Source: [Actinomadura] parvosata subsp. kistnae (GTDB lineage Bacteria > Actinomycetota > Actinomycetes > Streptosporangiales > Streptosporangiaceae). Taken from it: DNA of 64,000 nt. The notes below the pieces were generated by a model, which was given only the letters and a program-made list of their open reading frames with translations, searched no databases and was not told the DNA's origin. A program made the position numbers and the translations under genes. Every line of letters starts with the position of its first letter. Position 1 is the first letter of the stretch. This document shows, piece by piece, positions 1-9,600 of the stretch. The DNA lies in the NCBI RefSeq assembly GCF_900323885.1, contig NZ_OOHJ01000006.1, positions 372,001 to 436,000 of the forward strand. The letters run 5' to 3'.

Positions 1-1
1 C

Positions 2-844
2 AACACCGCCCTGCTCACCCGGCTCCCCGAGTGCTGGCTGCACCCCGGCCACCGCGTCCGCGCCCTGCGCCCCGCCGACGACGGCACCGCCGTACTCGAC
101 ATCACCGGCGCCGCCCCGTTCCACGCCGACCTGGTGGTCTTCGCCGACGGCCGCCGCTCCCTCGGCCGCCGCCTGCTCGACCCCTCACGGCCCCTGCGCT
201 ACGCCGGCTACGTCGCCTGGCGCGGCCAACGGCCCGAACCCCACCCGGACCTGTGCGCCTTCACCCGCTACGAGCCGCACACCAGCCAGTTCAACCTCTT
301 CCCGATCCTGCGCCCGGACGGCACCACCGCGCTCGACTGGACCTTCTACCTCAACATGACCGCCGAACGCTTGCGCTACCTGACCGGCTACGACCCCACC
401 CACCGCACCTACCTCCTGCCCCGCCAGATCGGCGCCGTCGCCCGCACCGTCGTCCTGTCCGAAGCCCAGCGGCTCCTGCCCCCGCAGGCCGCCGCGGTGA
501 TCGACGCGACCAGCGACTGGAACGCCGCCCCCGTCCTGGACATCGACCCGCCCCACCGCATGATCCACCCCGTCGGCGGCGCACGGGCGATCCTGCTCGG
601 CGACGCCCTGGCCCCCGTCCGCCCGCACACCGCCCGCGGCGCCAACCACGGCATCCACCAGGCCCATGGCCTGGCCATCGCCCTCGCCCAGCACCTCCAC
701 CACGGCGCCGACCTCACCGCCGCCCTGACTGCCTGGCAGGAACGCTGCCTGCCCGCCGTCCACCACGCCCTCCACCTCGGCCCATACCTTGGCGCCGCCA
801 TGGGCCTCGGCCTCCAGCCCACACCCGAACCCGTCCCGGCATAA
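2..844 (+). CDS. FAD-dependent monooxygenase, C-terminal part (5' end outside window)
   Basis: The reading frame is open from the first bases of the window to the stop at 842-844, so the start and the N-terminal FAD-binding GxGxxG segment lie upstream. The visible part carries the DG motif of class A flavoprotein hydroxylases (DLVVFADGRRSLGR) and the later GD motif (AILLGDALAPVRPHTARGAN), where the Asp contacts the FAD ribityl/pyrophosphate. The GD block is followed by the usual helix and a short C-terminal tail without a thioredoxin-like domain, closest to 2,6-dihydroxypyridine/salicylate-type hydroxylases. Family knowledge suggests hydroxylation of an aromatic or heteroaromatic substrate with NAD(P)H and O2; the substrate cannot be told. 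A perfect hairpin follows the stop. Confidence 0.85.
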   Translation, partial: NTALLTRLPECWLHPGHRVRALRPADDGTAVLDITGAAPFHADLVVFADGRRSLGRRLLDPSRPLRYAGYVAWRGQRPEPHPDLCAFTRYEPHTSQFNLFPILRPDGTTALDWTFYLNMTAERLRYLTGYDPTHRTYLLPRQIGAVARTVVLSEAQRLLPPQAAAVIDATSDWNAAPVLDIDPPHRMIHPVGGARAILLGDALAPVRPHTARGANHGIHQAHGLAIALAQHLHHGADLTAALTAWQERCLPAVHHALHLGPYLGAAMGLGLQPTPEPVPA

Positions 845-855
845 GCCGCTACCAG

Positions 856-886
856 GCCGGCCCGGGGCCACCCGCCCCGGGCCGGC
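856..886 (+). terminator. Hairpin terminator after the monooxygenase
   Basis: A perfect 13-bp G/C stem (856-868 with 874-886) and a 5-nt loop begin 11 nt after the monooxygenase stop. There is no T-tract, as is usual for actinomycete terminators. Confidence 0.6.
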
Positions 887-915
887 ACCCCGACCTCACG
901 ACGAAAGGCCCCGTC

Positions 916-1181
916 ATGATGCCGACCTTCGTTCAAGCCGACCTCACCGAGCTGCTCGGCTACCTCGGCGGCGAACTTGCCCACCCTCAAGGAGATCTCC
1001 GCGTGGTACTCCTGCACGCCATGGCGGAACTCGCCGCCTCCTGCGAGACGACCTCCACGACGAGGACTGGCCCACCCCGCCCGACTGCGGAAAAGGAAGG
1101 CTCACCCGCGCACATCAGCATGAAGCAGCTCGTTGCTCGAGCGAAGGTGGCCTCCCACCGGCCACGGCCACCCAGGCATAG
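916..1181 (+). pseudogene. Small hypothetical protein, frameshifted
   Basis: ATG at 916 follows a weak GAAAGG ribosome site. The first 41 codons (MMPTFVQADLTELLGYLG..., through AMAELA) read in one frame; sensible coding then continues in another frame as RLLRDDLHDEDWPTPPDCG. The junction near 1040 is explained by loss of one C in a GCC/CGCC run. The product would be an acidic helical protein of about 88 residues. No family was recognised; similar small acidic proteins ending in a DEDWPTPPDCG-like segment are inferred to belong to plasmid-like actinomycete regions. It could be decay or a sequencing error. Confidence 0.4.
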
Positions 1182-1293
1182 GGTCAACGACCCACTAGAT
1201 CACCACCACCCGGCGAGCGCGCACCAGGCCCAGCGACACGACACTCCCGTGGCGGTTCCAGATCCCGCACATACCCCCGGAGCCGTGCCGGTC

Positions 1294-1908
1294 TCAGCCG
1301 AGGTCGAGCGTGCCGTTAATGCGGAAATTCTCATCAAGAACGGTGACGAGGCGGTCGGCGGCTCGAGGCGCGATCTCACCCGCCCATGCATGGACCAGGC
1401 ACAGGAACCCCTGCAGCCGCAACTGGACCGTGGCCAGGAGCGCAGGCAGCTCCTCCAGCCGAATCTCCACCTCACTCACGCGCGCAGGCAGCGAGCCGCC
1501 GGCCAGCTCCTGCCTGAGCCGCACGGTTCCACCCGTGAAAGCCAGAACAGTGCCAGGATCGTGCCCGAGCCAGATGCCCCGCCGGTGCAGGACGTCGCGC
1601 CACTCCCGCCAGTCCTCCAGACCGCAGCAGCAGCCGGGCAGGATCTCGGCCCCGGTGGTGGTGTCCCTGACGCGGAGCCCGCCCGGGGCGATGAGCCTGC
1701 CGGCGTCGGCCAGATGCCGGTCCAGAAGGTGGTGGAGCTCGCTGATCGGCGCTGTCGGGATGCCGCCGTAGCCGAAGATGACCGCCATCGCGCTGCCGAC
1801 CTCGGCCGGGCTCAGCCGGCCGGACAGGGCAAGGAAGCCGTCGGCCTGCGCGGCGACCGGCCAGGCGTCGAAACCGGCGTCCACCTCGATCTCCAGAACG
1901 ACGTCCAT
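1294..1908 (-). CDS. Hypothetical protein (204 aa)
   Basis: The start is taken at ATG 1908, giving MDVVLEIEVDAGFDAW; an in-frame ATG 15 codons upstream has poorer coding character. The protein is acidic and probably globular, with no signal peptide or membrane segment. It has a beta-rich N-terminus, a central Cys cluster (PGCCCGLEDW) and an Arg/Leu-rich helical C-terminal third (EVEIRLEELPALLATVQLRL). No domain was recognised. It lies 84 bp downstream of the co-directional gene at 1993-2427 and may be co-transcribed with it, inside the plasmid-like segment that also holds SSB and the relaxase. Confidence 0.6.
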   Translation of the reverse strand: MDVVLEIEVDAGFDAWPVAAQADGFLALSGRLSPAEVGSAMAVIFGYGGIPTAPISELHHLLDRHLADAGRLIAPGGLRVRDTTTGAEILPGCCCGLEDWREWRDVLHRRGIWLGHDPGTVLAFTGGTVRLRQELAGGSLPARVSEVEIRLEELPALLATVQLRLQGFLCLVHAWAGEIAPRAADRLVTVLDENFRINGTLDLG

Positions 1909-1992
1909 GATGATCACGGCCCCGATTATCCGCCACGGGCCGACGCAGCTCACCCAAGACCAGCCGACGCCTGCACGGCGTCGCAGGCCAAG

Positions 1993-2427
1993 CTACGCCT
2001 CGGCTTGGTGGGGCAGCGTGTCGATGCGCAGCCGCCGCAGCCGCGATCTGATCGCGCCCTCACTGCGCTGCAGTGCCGCAGCCAGTCCCTTCACCGAAGC
2101 GTCCGGCCGGCAGGCGAGCTGCCGCAGCTTCTCATCCTGCTCAGCGGTCCAACCCCGATAGGCGTCGGCATGCGTGAGCCTCTGCTGCTCCACCACAGAG
2201 CCCCGTCCTTCGTCCGCTTGACCGCACCTCACCCTCAAGAGCTCGACCAAATCGGCCAGAAGCCCGACATCGGCCAGGGGCAGGGCCCCGCTCAGCACCG
2301 CCACCGCATCGCCGTCCGCGCCACCACCCTTGACCTCGAGCTCCAGACGGCCGTCCGCAACCCGGCGCGCGCTCAGCTCATAGCGCCGCCCCTGCCGTGT
2401 CAGCTCCACCCGCAGACCATCGTCCAC
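1993..2427 (-). CDS. Hypothetical protein with C-terminal Myb/SANT-like HTH
   Basis: GTG start at 2427, preceded by a good GGAGGGG ribosome site. Residues 1-75 form a basic-then-acidic N-terminal domain of unknown type. Residues ~90-140 look like a small three-helix DNA-binding unit: YRGWTAEQDEKLRQLA, then SVKGLAAALQRSEGAIRSRL. The Trp-and-acidic first helix and the Arg-rich third helix resemble Myb/SANT-like or transposon-associated HTH modules. It is inferred to bind DNA. It heads a two-gene minus-strand unit with the gene at 1294-1908. Confidence 0.65.
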   Translation of the reverse strand: MDDGLRVELTRQGRRYELSARRVADGRLELEVKGGGADGDAVAVLSGALPLADVGLLADLVELLRVRCGQADEGRGSVVEQQRLTHADAYRGWTAEQDEKLRQLACRPDASVKGLAAALQRSEGAIRSRLRRLRIDTLPHQAEA

Positions 2428-3145
2428 AGCGCCGCCCCTCCGATCCGAACCTCAGCCGCGTCAACCCCACACCTCTTCAACAGCCCACCCCCCAAGATCG
2501 GCCGCCTGCCAGGCGGCGGCACCCGCCGACAGGGAAGGCCAGGCCACTGACTCCAGTTTCGCACACAGCATCGAATCACGGCCTTGGATCATCCGCCCCG
2601 AAGAGCCGACATGACCCCCGGCCGCGCAGTGCGATCGCCGGTCCGGCTCGCCGAGCTCACACCGTCCACACCGCACTGCCCAGCCCCCAACACGGGCAGA
2701 GCCGACGACCCCCCACCCCGACGTCCGACACCTCGTGGAGCCCCGCAACCAGCGCACCCCACAAGCACCCCCGGCCTGAACCCGCACAGGGTGCTCCCTG
2801 CACGTGAGGGCACAGCCGTAGTGGGCCGTGGGGGAGTGGCCCACGACGCGCGCCTGCCGGGTCCCCTCCCGCTCCCGGGGGTCCGGGTGGGTGGCCACCC
2901 CGCGTTCCGGCACAGTCACCCTCGCAGGCGTCCGGTCGTCCCGCAACCAAGCGGCTCAACCCGCGCGAGCAAGATCTTTTCCGCGCGGGACCCCGCCCGC
3001 TCCACCTCCTCGCCGACCCCGCGCGGAAAACATCTTCCTCCCGCGGGCCGCTCGGTTGCCCTCCTCCCTCCCGCCTGCGTGGCCTCCCGCACCGGAACAC
3101 GAAGCGGCCACCCACCCGGGGGCCGCGGACGGAAGGGAAACCTCG
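2428..3145. other. Gap without recognisable gene
   Basis: About 700 bases of GC-rich sequence between divergent genes. The long frames here lack coding character and Shine-Dalgarno sites. The notable content is the large inverted repeat at 2971-3036, about 110 bp before the zinc-ribbon gene, so this is probably a promoter/control region. Confidence 0.5.
2971..3036. repeat. 19-bp inverted repeat, 28-nt spacer
   Basis: The arm AAGATCTTTTCCGCGCGGG at 2971-2989 pairs with 3018-3036 at 18 of 19 positions. The AGATCTTTT portion is unusually A/T-rich for this window. It lies upstream of the zinc-ribbon/SSB genes in the mobile segment and could be an operator, a replication or transfer site, or an RNA hairpin in the 5' leader. 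Confidence 0.6.
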
Positions 3146-3337
3146 ATGAAGCGCCTCAGCCTCGGCATCCGCCCGTACGCCACCGACGTCACCGCCTGCT
3201 CCCGCTGCGGCAACTCCGTCCTGCTGCGCAACAGCTGGCCTCTGCTCGGCGGCGGCCGCATCTGCCCCGACTGCGTGGCCGAAGCCGTCGAGGCGCACCA
3301 GCTCGCCACGGCCACCGACCACGAGCTCCCGTCCTGA
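3146..3337 (+). CDS. Small zinc-ribbon protein (63 aa)
   Basis: ATG at 3146 follows a GGAAGGGAAA ribosome site. The protein has two CxxC knuckles, ACSRCGN near residue 14 and ICPDCVAE near residue 43, spaced as in a four-Cys zinc ribbon. The rest is a short basic N-terminus and an Ala/His-rich helix. It is inferred to bind zinc and possibly nucleic acid or a protein partner. It stands directly before SSB, separated by a hairpin, in the mobile-element-like segment. Confidence 0.7.
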   Translation: MKRLSLGIRPYATDVTACSRCGNSVLLRNSWPLLGGGRICPDCVAEAVEAHQLATATDHELPS

Positions 3338-3346
3338 CCCCTCCCC

Positions 3347-3372
3347 GTGGGGCGGGCAACCGCCCGCCCCAC
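3347..3372 (+). terminator. Hairpin between zinc-ribbon gene and SSB
   Basis: A perfect 11-bp stem (3347-3357 with 3362-3372) with an AACC loop begins 10 nt after the zinc-ribbon stop. It is a likely terminator or attenuator before SSB. Confidence 0.6.
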
Positions 3373-3427
3373 ACCGGTTCATCGAGGCCCGCCCCATCCG
3401 AACCGCGTCCAGCGAAGGAGACCCACC

Positions 3428-3913
3428 ATGGCCAACGACATCGTCATCACCATCACCGGCAACCTCACCGACGACCCCGAACTGCGCTTCACCCCGACCG
3501 GAGAGGCCGTCGCACGCTTCCGCGTCGCCTCCTCCCCGCGCTTCCTCGACCGCCACAGCGGCGAATGGAAGGACGGCCGCCCGCTCTACCTGACCTGCAG
3601 CGCCTGGCGCCAGCAGGCCGAGCACGTGGCCGAGTCGCTGCAGCGCGGCATGCGGGTGATCGTGGAAGGCCGGCTCAAGCAGCGCACCTACGAAACCACC
3701 GAAGGCGATAAGCGCACCGTCTACGAGCTCGAGGTCATCGAGGCGGGACCGTCCCTGCGCAACGCCACCGCCAAGGTCACCCCGATCAGGAACGGACGCA
3801 CCCCCGCACCCGCCCAGGACCCCTGGGCCGGCGCCTTCCCCGAACGACCCGACACCGAACCCGCCCTGGCCGCCACCACCAGCGACGGCACCGACCCCGA
3901 GCCACACCTCTGA
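3428..3913 (+). CDS. ssb: Single-stranded DNA-binding protein
   Basis: ATG at 3428 has a strong GAAGGAG ribosome site. The 161-residue protein has an OB-fold from residue ~5 to 110, with the bacterial SSB hallmarks [25 protein letters not shown] and [14 protein letters not shown] short Pro-rich disordered tail follows. The tail ends in EPHL and lacks the acidic DDDIPF-type tip that recruits partners in chromosomal SSBs, as is common in the second, mobile-element-borne SSB of actinomycetes. It is expected to coat ssDNA during conjugal transfer or replication and fits with the MobF relaxase downstream. A hairpin follows the stop. Confidence 0.92.
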   Translation: MANDIVITITGNLTDDPELRFTPTGEAVARFRVASSPRFLDRHSGEWKDGRPLYLTCSAWRQQAEHVAESLQRGMRVIVEGRLKQRTYETTEGDKRTVYELEVIEAGPSLRNATAKVTPIRNGRTPAPAQDPWAGAFPERPDTEPALAATTSDGTDPEPHL

Positions 3914-3922
3914 CCCGCACCC

Positions 3923-3952
3923 GGTGGGCGGAACCCCGCCGTTCCGCCCACC
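3923..3952 (+). terminator. Terminator hairpin after ssb
   Basis: A perfect 12-bp stem (3923-3934 with 3941-3952) and a 6-nt loop begin 9 nt beyond the ssb stop. Confidence 0.65.
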
Positions 3953-3994
3953 CCTTCAGCACCCCTCCGACAACTCGACAGAGAGACCAACCCC

Positions 3995-4285
3995 ATGCAC
4001 CCGGACGCGCTGACCCACCGCGCACGGCGGCACGGCTGGAGCGTCGAAACCGCCCCCGGCCCCGTCCTCACCCTGCGCCGCCACTGCTGGCTCCTTGAGA
4101 TAGCCTTCGCCGGCGACGCCCCCCAAAGCGCCCGCATCACCAGCCCGGACGACCACGCGAGCCGACCCGTCAACCTGCGCTCGATCAACGCCCTGCTCCG
4201 CGCCGACCCTGCGGAGATCGCCCGGCATGCCGCAGAGGCGGTCGTGGGGCAGCGCCCACACCGCACACACCACCACGCCCCGTAA
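3995..4285 (+). CDS. Small hypothetical protein (96 aa)
   Basis: ATG at 3995 begins MHPDALTHRARRHGWSVE. It is a compact alpha/beta protein with a His-rich basic C-terminus (GQRPHRTHHHAP). No domain was recognised and the ribosome site is weak (CAGAGAGA). The spacing from ssb and the coding bias support a real gene. It belongs to the same mobile-element-like cluster. Confidence 0.55.
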   Translation: MHPDALTHRARRHGWSVETAPGPVLTLRRHCWLLEIAFAGDAPQSARITSPDDHASRPVNLRSINALLRADPAEIARHAAEAVVGQRPHRTHHHAP

Positions 4286-4408
4286 CATCGCCCCGCCACG
4301 ACACAAGAGGCGACCTGCCCCACCTCTCCGGGCACACCAGATGAACAACCGGACCGGTCCCCGCCACACGGCCCCTCACCGCCGCACCGGCTACCGGTCT
4401 CCCTATAT

Positions 4409-4476
4409 CCGCGCGCAGGGCGCTCGCTACGCTCGCGTCCCGCAGGGATCGGCCTGGCGGCCGCCCCTGCGCGCGG
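4409..4476. repeat. 12-bp inverted repeat
   Basis: CCGCGCGCAGGG (4409-4420) pairs perfectly with 4465-4476; the spacer is 44 nt. It is the first of two adjacent hairpins before the IS element. Confidence 0.6.
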
Positions 4477-4487
4477 GGCGCTCGTCT

Positions 4488-4530
4488 CGCCGGCCAGAAG
4501 ACTCCGCTGGCGCTCCGCTTCTGGCCGGCG
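4488..4530. repeat. 13-bp inverted repeat
   Basis: CGCCGGCCAGAAG (4488-4500) pairs perfectly with 4518-4530 across 17 nt. It is the second of the two adjacent hairpins. Confidence 0.65.
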
Positions 4531-4703
4531 ATCCTCGCGCCACCCACCCGGACCCTCCTGCCATGGGTAGTGCAAGCCCGCTCAGACGAAGATCATGCAA
4601 CCCGTCGCTGTGTCCAACGGTCGGCATTGCCCGCCGATGCATGCTGATGGATATGAGGAGATTCCCCGCGAACCTCACTGATGGCCCCTGGTCTGCGCCC
4701 CCA

Positions 4704-6437
4704 GCTAGCCCCGTTTTCCGCATGTTGCGGTAAGTGAAGATCGCCGGGTTTGCCGTGGTGATCGTTGTCGCGGTATGACCTGGCTGGTGAGACAGCGTGC
4801 GCAGTGGGGTCAGGCCAGTGTCGAGAAGATGCTCGGGGCATTACCGGTGGTGGCCGGGTTTTGCTCGCGGTTGCGGGTCCGGGAGTTGGTGGATGCGGCC
4901 TGTCCGGTGCGCGATGTCGCCGAGTTGACTCATGGGCAGGTGATCGAGGTGCTGGTGGCCAACCGGCTGACCTCGCCCGCCCCTTTGGTGCATGTGCGGG
5001 ACTGGGCGCGCGCCTGGGCGGTGGGTGAGGCGTTCGGGGTGGATCCGGAGTTGCTCAACGATGACCGGATCGGCCGCGCGCTGGATGCCATCGCCCCGCA
5101 TCTGGAGCAGCTGGCCGGGTCGGTCGGGCTGGCCGCGATCGAGGCGTTCGGCCTGGACGTGGCGCGCCTGCACTGGGACATGACCTCGATCTCGCTGCAT
5201 GGCGACTACGAGCAGGCCGAGCCCGCTTTCGCGACACCGCGCTTCGGTCACCCCAAGGACCGGCGGCCGGACCTGAAGCAGATCCAGGCCGGGATCGCGG
5301 TGGCCGCCGATGGTGCGATCCCGGTCTTGCACCGCGCCTACGACGGCGCGGCCGGTGAGGTCGGGCAGGTCATCGGCGCCATGCAGGGCCTGCAGAAGCT
5401 GGCCGGCCCGCAACGCATGCTCATGATCGGCGATTCCAAGCTGATCTCGTATGCCAATCTGGCGGCGATGAGCGCCGCCGGGGTCGCCTTCATCGCGCCG
5501 GCCTCCAAGCAGTACGTCGGCGCCGCGGCGCTGGCCGGCCAGAAGATCGACGACGCGGCCCGGGTGGACTACGTCGCCGCCCGGGACGAGCGCAAGAGCG
5601 CCGACCGGCGTGGTGCCTGGCATGTGCGCGAGGACGACACCATGACGCTGGCCGGGCCGCGCAAGAAGGACCCGATCCTGACCCTGCGGCGCATCTTCGT
5701 GCACTCCTCCGCCCGCGCCCAGGCCGCCGCCTGCGCCCGGGCCAAGAAACTCGATCGCGCCCGCGACGATCTGGCCCGGCTGGAACGCGGCCTGGGCACC
5801 CGCCACTACCCCACCGAGCAGGCCGTCGCCGACCGCCTCGCCGCGATCGGCCGCGACCGCCGGGTCAGCACCTACCTGACCGCCCGGACCGGCACCGACC
5901 CGGCCACCGGCAAACCCACCCTGACCTGGCAGTTCGACCAGAACGCGATCGACGCCGAAGCCGCCGCCGACGGCTGGTACGCCCTGCTCACGAACCTGCC
6001 CCCCGGGGCCGCCGACGCCGGACAGGTGCTACGCCACTACAAAGGCCAAGAAGCCGTCGAACGCCGCTACCAGGCCTTCAAGGGGCCGCTGGCCGTCACC
6101 AGCCTGTACCTGAAGAACAACCGCCGCATCCACGCCCTGATCACCGTCATCTGCCTGGCCCTGCTCATCTTCTGCCTGATCGAGCGCCAGGCCCGCCAAG
6201 CCCTCGCCGACCGCGGCGAAACCAAGGTCAACGGCCTGTACGCCGGACGGCCCGCCGTCCCCACCGGCAGACTCATCCTGGACGCGCTGGCCGGCATCCG
6301 GCTGATCCCGGGCACCGGCCAGTCACCCCCGACCATCCCGCAACCCACCGACCTCCAACTCGACCTCCTGGACCTCCTCGACATCGATCCACGAGACCTC
6401 CGCTGAAGATCACTCACCTGCGGAAAACGGGGCTAGC
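4704..6437 (+). mobile_element. IS1634-family insertion sequence, intact
   Basis: A 1734-bp element is bounded by perfect 19-bp terminal inverted repeats: 4704-4722 (GCTAGCCCCGTTTTCCGCA) and its exact complement at 6419-6437. Imperfect pairing continues inward on both sides (GGTAAGTGAAGATC against GGTGAGTGATCTT). It contains one full-length transposase. No clear target duplication is visible immediately outside the repeats. It separates the SSB gene cluster from the relaxase. Confidence 0.85.
4775..6406 (+). CDS. IS1634-family DDE transposase
   Basis: ATG at 4775 begins 53 bp inside the left terminal repeat; the stop at 6406 is 31 bp from the right end. The 543-residue length is typical. Residues 1-100 are the N-terminal domain of this family (DUF4277-like). 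The catalytic core follows: first Asp in LHWDMTSISLHG (~residue 133), second Asp in MLMIGDSKLISYANL (~220) and the late Glu block YKGQEAVERRYQAFKGPL (~425), then a hydrophobic helix ending LLIFCLIERQAR. No frameshift is seen, so it may be active. Confidence 0.9.
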   Translation: MTWLVRQRAQWGQASVEKMLGALPVVAGFCSRLRVRELVDAACPVRDVAELTHGQVIEVLVANRLTSPAPLVHVRDWARAWAVGEAFGVDPELLNDDRIGRALDAIAPHLEQLAGSVGLAAIEAFGLDVARLHWDMTSISLHGDYEQAEPAFATPRFGHPKDRRPDLKQIQAGIAVAADGAIPVLHRAYDGAAGEVGQVIGAMQGLQKLAGPQRMLMIGDSKLISYANLAAMSAAGVAFIAPASKQYVGAAALAGQKIDDAARVDYVAARDERKSADRRGAWHVREDDTMTLAGPRKKDPILTLRRIFVHSSARAQAAACARAKKLDRARDDLARLERGLGTRHYPTEQAVADRLAAIGRDRRVSTYLTARTGTDPATGKPTLTWQFDQNAIDAEAAADGWYALLTNLPPGAADAGQVLRHYKGQEAVERRYQAFKGPLAVTSLYLKNNRRIHALITVICLALLIFCLIERQARQALADRGETKVNGLYAGRPAVPTGRLILDALAGIRLIPGTGQSPPTIPQPTDLQLDLLDLLDIDPRDLR

Positions 6438-6619
6438 CACCCTCAATCACACCACCGCATCTCCCTCAGCTTGTCGATCTTGAAGCATCTTGCCTCCGCG
6501 CTTCACACCTAGGCATCTTTTGCCCCTTTTGCTACATTCGTCACAGCAGCAACTTTCGCGCGTCGCCCTGACCCCGGCTCTGAGGCCCAGCCTCACGATC
6601 TCGGAGGTGATCGCTTGCG

Positions 6620-9600
6620 ATGTTGAGCATCGGCCTGGGCTACGACCCCGGCTACTTGACGCGCCAGGTCGGCAAGGGCGCCGAGAACTACTACCTGTCA
6701 TCGGTAGGCGAGGCGGAGCGCGGTGAGCCGCCCGGGTTCTGGAGCGGCCGAGCGTGCGCCGAATTAGGGTTCGTCCCCGGCCAGCCGGTCGACGCCGACG
6801 CCTTCGAGCGGCTGTATCGCAGCTTCGCCGACCCCCGCCATCCCGCCTTCGGCGACCCCGCCGTGCCCGAGGCGGACAAGCCGACGCTGGGCAGCAGACC
6901 CGCCCGCTTCACCGAGCAGAGCGGCCGCAAGCCCGTCTACTTCCTGGACCTGACCTTCAGCCCGCCCAAATCCGTCACTCTCCTGCACGCCGGCCTGCTG
7001 GCCAAGGCCGCCGAGCAGCAGCACGACCACCCTGAGGAAGCGTTCGCGTGGCGGGCCCAGGCCGAGCTGGTGTGGGAGGCGGTGATGGCCGGCAATGCCG
7101 CGATGCTGGAGTACTACCAGGACGTGTGCGGGGTCAGCCGGGCCGGCAAGCACGGCCCGAAGGTCGCCGGCCGCTCCACGGGCCGGTGGGTGGACGCCCC
7201 GCGCTGGGTGGTCGCCTCTTTCCGGCAGCACACCTCCCGCAACGGTGATCCGCAACTGCATGTGCACAACCCGGTGCTCAACCGCGTTCCGTGCGACATC
7301 GACGGCAAATGGCGTGCGCTGGACAGCCGCGCCATCCACGCCGTCCGCCCGGCCGCCGCCGCGCTGGCCGAACGCGTGATGTGGGAGACATTGACCCGCT
7401 CGCTCCCGGTTCGCACCCGCGCCCGGGACGATGGCCATGGGCTGGAGGTGGAGGGCATCGCCGATGAGCTGATCGGCCTGTTCTCCTCGCGCCGGGTGGA
7501 GGTGTCCGGCCTGCTGGAGCAGTTGTGCGCCCAGTACGTGGCCCGCCATGGCCGCCGGCCTTCCGCGCGTGCCCTGTTCTCCATGGCGCAGTACGCCACC
7601 CGCGCCACCAAGGCCCGCAAGAGCAAGGCGCAGGCTCCCACGCACGCGTCCGAGCTGGATCAGTGGATGCGGCAGTCCCGCCAGGCCGAATCCGGCACCC
7701 TGGCCGAGGTTCCCGAGCGGGTCCTGCGGTCCGACGCCGATCCGGAGACGATCGCCGACCTGGAGCGAGCCGCGGCCCTGGCCCGGCACGTCCTGAACGA
7801 CTCAGCCGGTGGGGGAGAGGCCTCGGGAGCGGAATCGGCCCTCGACGCGCAGATCGACGACGTGCTGCAGGCGGCGGTCGCCGACGTTCAGCAGGCCAGG
7901 GCGGTCTTTTCCCGGTATGAGGTGATGCGGGCGATCAACCGGCACCTGCCCGGCCGGCTCGGTGGGCTCACCCAGGGCGCGGTGCGGCAGTTGCTGGAGA
8001 CGCTGACCGAACGAGCGATCGGGCCGGGCAATCCGTTCGGGGTGCGGCTGCTGAACCTGCCCGAACTCATCGATGTGCCCGAGGTGCTGCGCCGATCCGA
8101 TGGCAGCAGCGCCTACGTCGCTCCTTGCGCCGACCGGTTCACCACCGACGACCAGCTCGCCGTGGAGAACCGGCTGCTGGCCGCTGCCCAGGCGCACACC
8201 GCCCCCGCTCTCCCGCACCGGCGGGTGCAGGAATGGCTGGCCCCGCGCCGCGCCGAGGCGGGTGGGCCGGGACTGCGTGAGGATCAGGCGGCGGCGATCC
8301 TCGGCATCGCCACCTCCGGCCGGGCCGTGGACGTGTTCGAAGGGCCCGCCGGCTCCGGCAAGTCCTACACCTTGGGCCGGCTGACCGGGCTGTGGCGCGC
8401 CGTCCAAGGGGTCGGCTCGATCGGGCTGACGCTGTCCACCAACGCCTCCTACGTGCTGGCCGAGGAGGGCTTCGACCGGGCCTACAACATCCGGCGCTTC
8501 CTGGCCCTGCACCAGGCGGGCAGGCTCCGCCTTGAGCCCGGCACGCTGATCGTCGTCGACGAGGCGTCCATGGTGCCGACCGCGGACCTGGCCGCCATCC
8601 AGCAGGTCGCCGACCGCTCGTTCTGCAAGGTGGTGTGGGCCGGCGACACCGCGCAGCTGTCGGCGCCGGAGGCCGGCGGGCTGATGCGGGTGCTGGCCGC
8701 CGATGCCGGCTCGCACGCGCTCACCACGGTGGAACGGATGGAGGCCGCCTGGGAACGGGAAGCATCGTTGCGGCTGCGCGCCGGCCACGCCTCCGTGCTG
8801 GACGCCTACGACGAGCACGGCCGCATCCTGTCGGGCGACCGCGAGCAGATCACCGCCCGCCTGGTGGCCGACTACCTGGACGACCGCGCCGCCGGCCGGC
8901 GCACCGTGATGCTCACCATGGCCAACGCCGACGCCCGCGACCTGTCGGTGCGGGTGCGGGCCGAGCTGGTGCGCCGCGGCGAGGTCGACGCCGACGGCGT
9001 GCGGCTGCGCGACGGCACCACCGCCGGCGCCGGCGACCTGGTGATGGCCCGCGCCAACACCCGCCGCGTCAACGTCGCCGGCACCTGGCGCACCCTGTCC
9101 AACCGGGACGTCCTGCGCGTGCACCGGGTGCTGGAGGACGGCGCCCTGATCGCCCACCTCACCAGTTCGGCGCATCCCGGCGGCGACCCCGCCCGCCGCG
9201 TCTACCTGCCGGCCCGCTACGCCGCCCGGCACCTCGAACTCGGCTACGCCAGCACCGCCCACGCCGCCCAGGGCCGCACCGTGGATGTCGCCCGCGCCCT
9301 GATCGACGGCCGCGTCACCCACCAGATGCTGTACGTGATGCTGACCCGCGGCCGCTCGGCCAACCTCGCCTACGTCGACACCAGCGTGCTCACCGCCGCC
9401 GACCTGCGCGAAGGCGCCCAGCAGGCACCCCAGCTGGCCGGCCCCGACCCCGCCCCCGGCGCGCCCACCCTCAACGCCCGCACCGTGCTCGCCCACGTCC
9501 TCGAACGCGACGACGCCGGCCCCGCCGCCGTCGAAGCCCTACGCCAGGAGAGCGAACGCGTCACCCACATGGCCCACCTGATGGCCATCTGGCGCGACCT

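Larger units (their letters stand above)
4286..4703. other. Non-coding stretch with strong hairpins (possible oriT)
   Basis: No convincing gene. The stretch holds two tandem perfect inverted repeats (4409-4476 and 4488-4530) and a CGCTCGC-TA-CGCTCGC direct repeat near 4421-4436. It ends at the IS1634-type element. Its position ahead of the relaxase, now displaced by the IS, fits a transfer origin, but no nic-site consensus could be verified. Confidence 0.4.

Noticed and set aside
31..2550. An 839-codon open frame across the first 2.5 kb
   Set aside because: It is the Pro/Arg-rich shadow of the monooxygenase and of the two minus-strand genes; GC-rich codons lack stops in this frame.
4699..6442. 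Target-site duplication of the IS1634-type element
   Set aside because: Sequences just outside the terminal repeats (CCCCA and CACCC) do not match as direct repeats.
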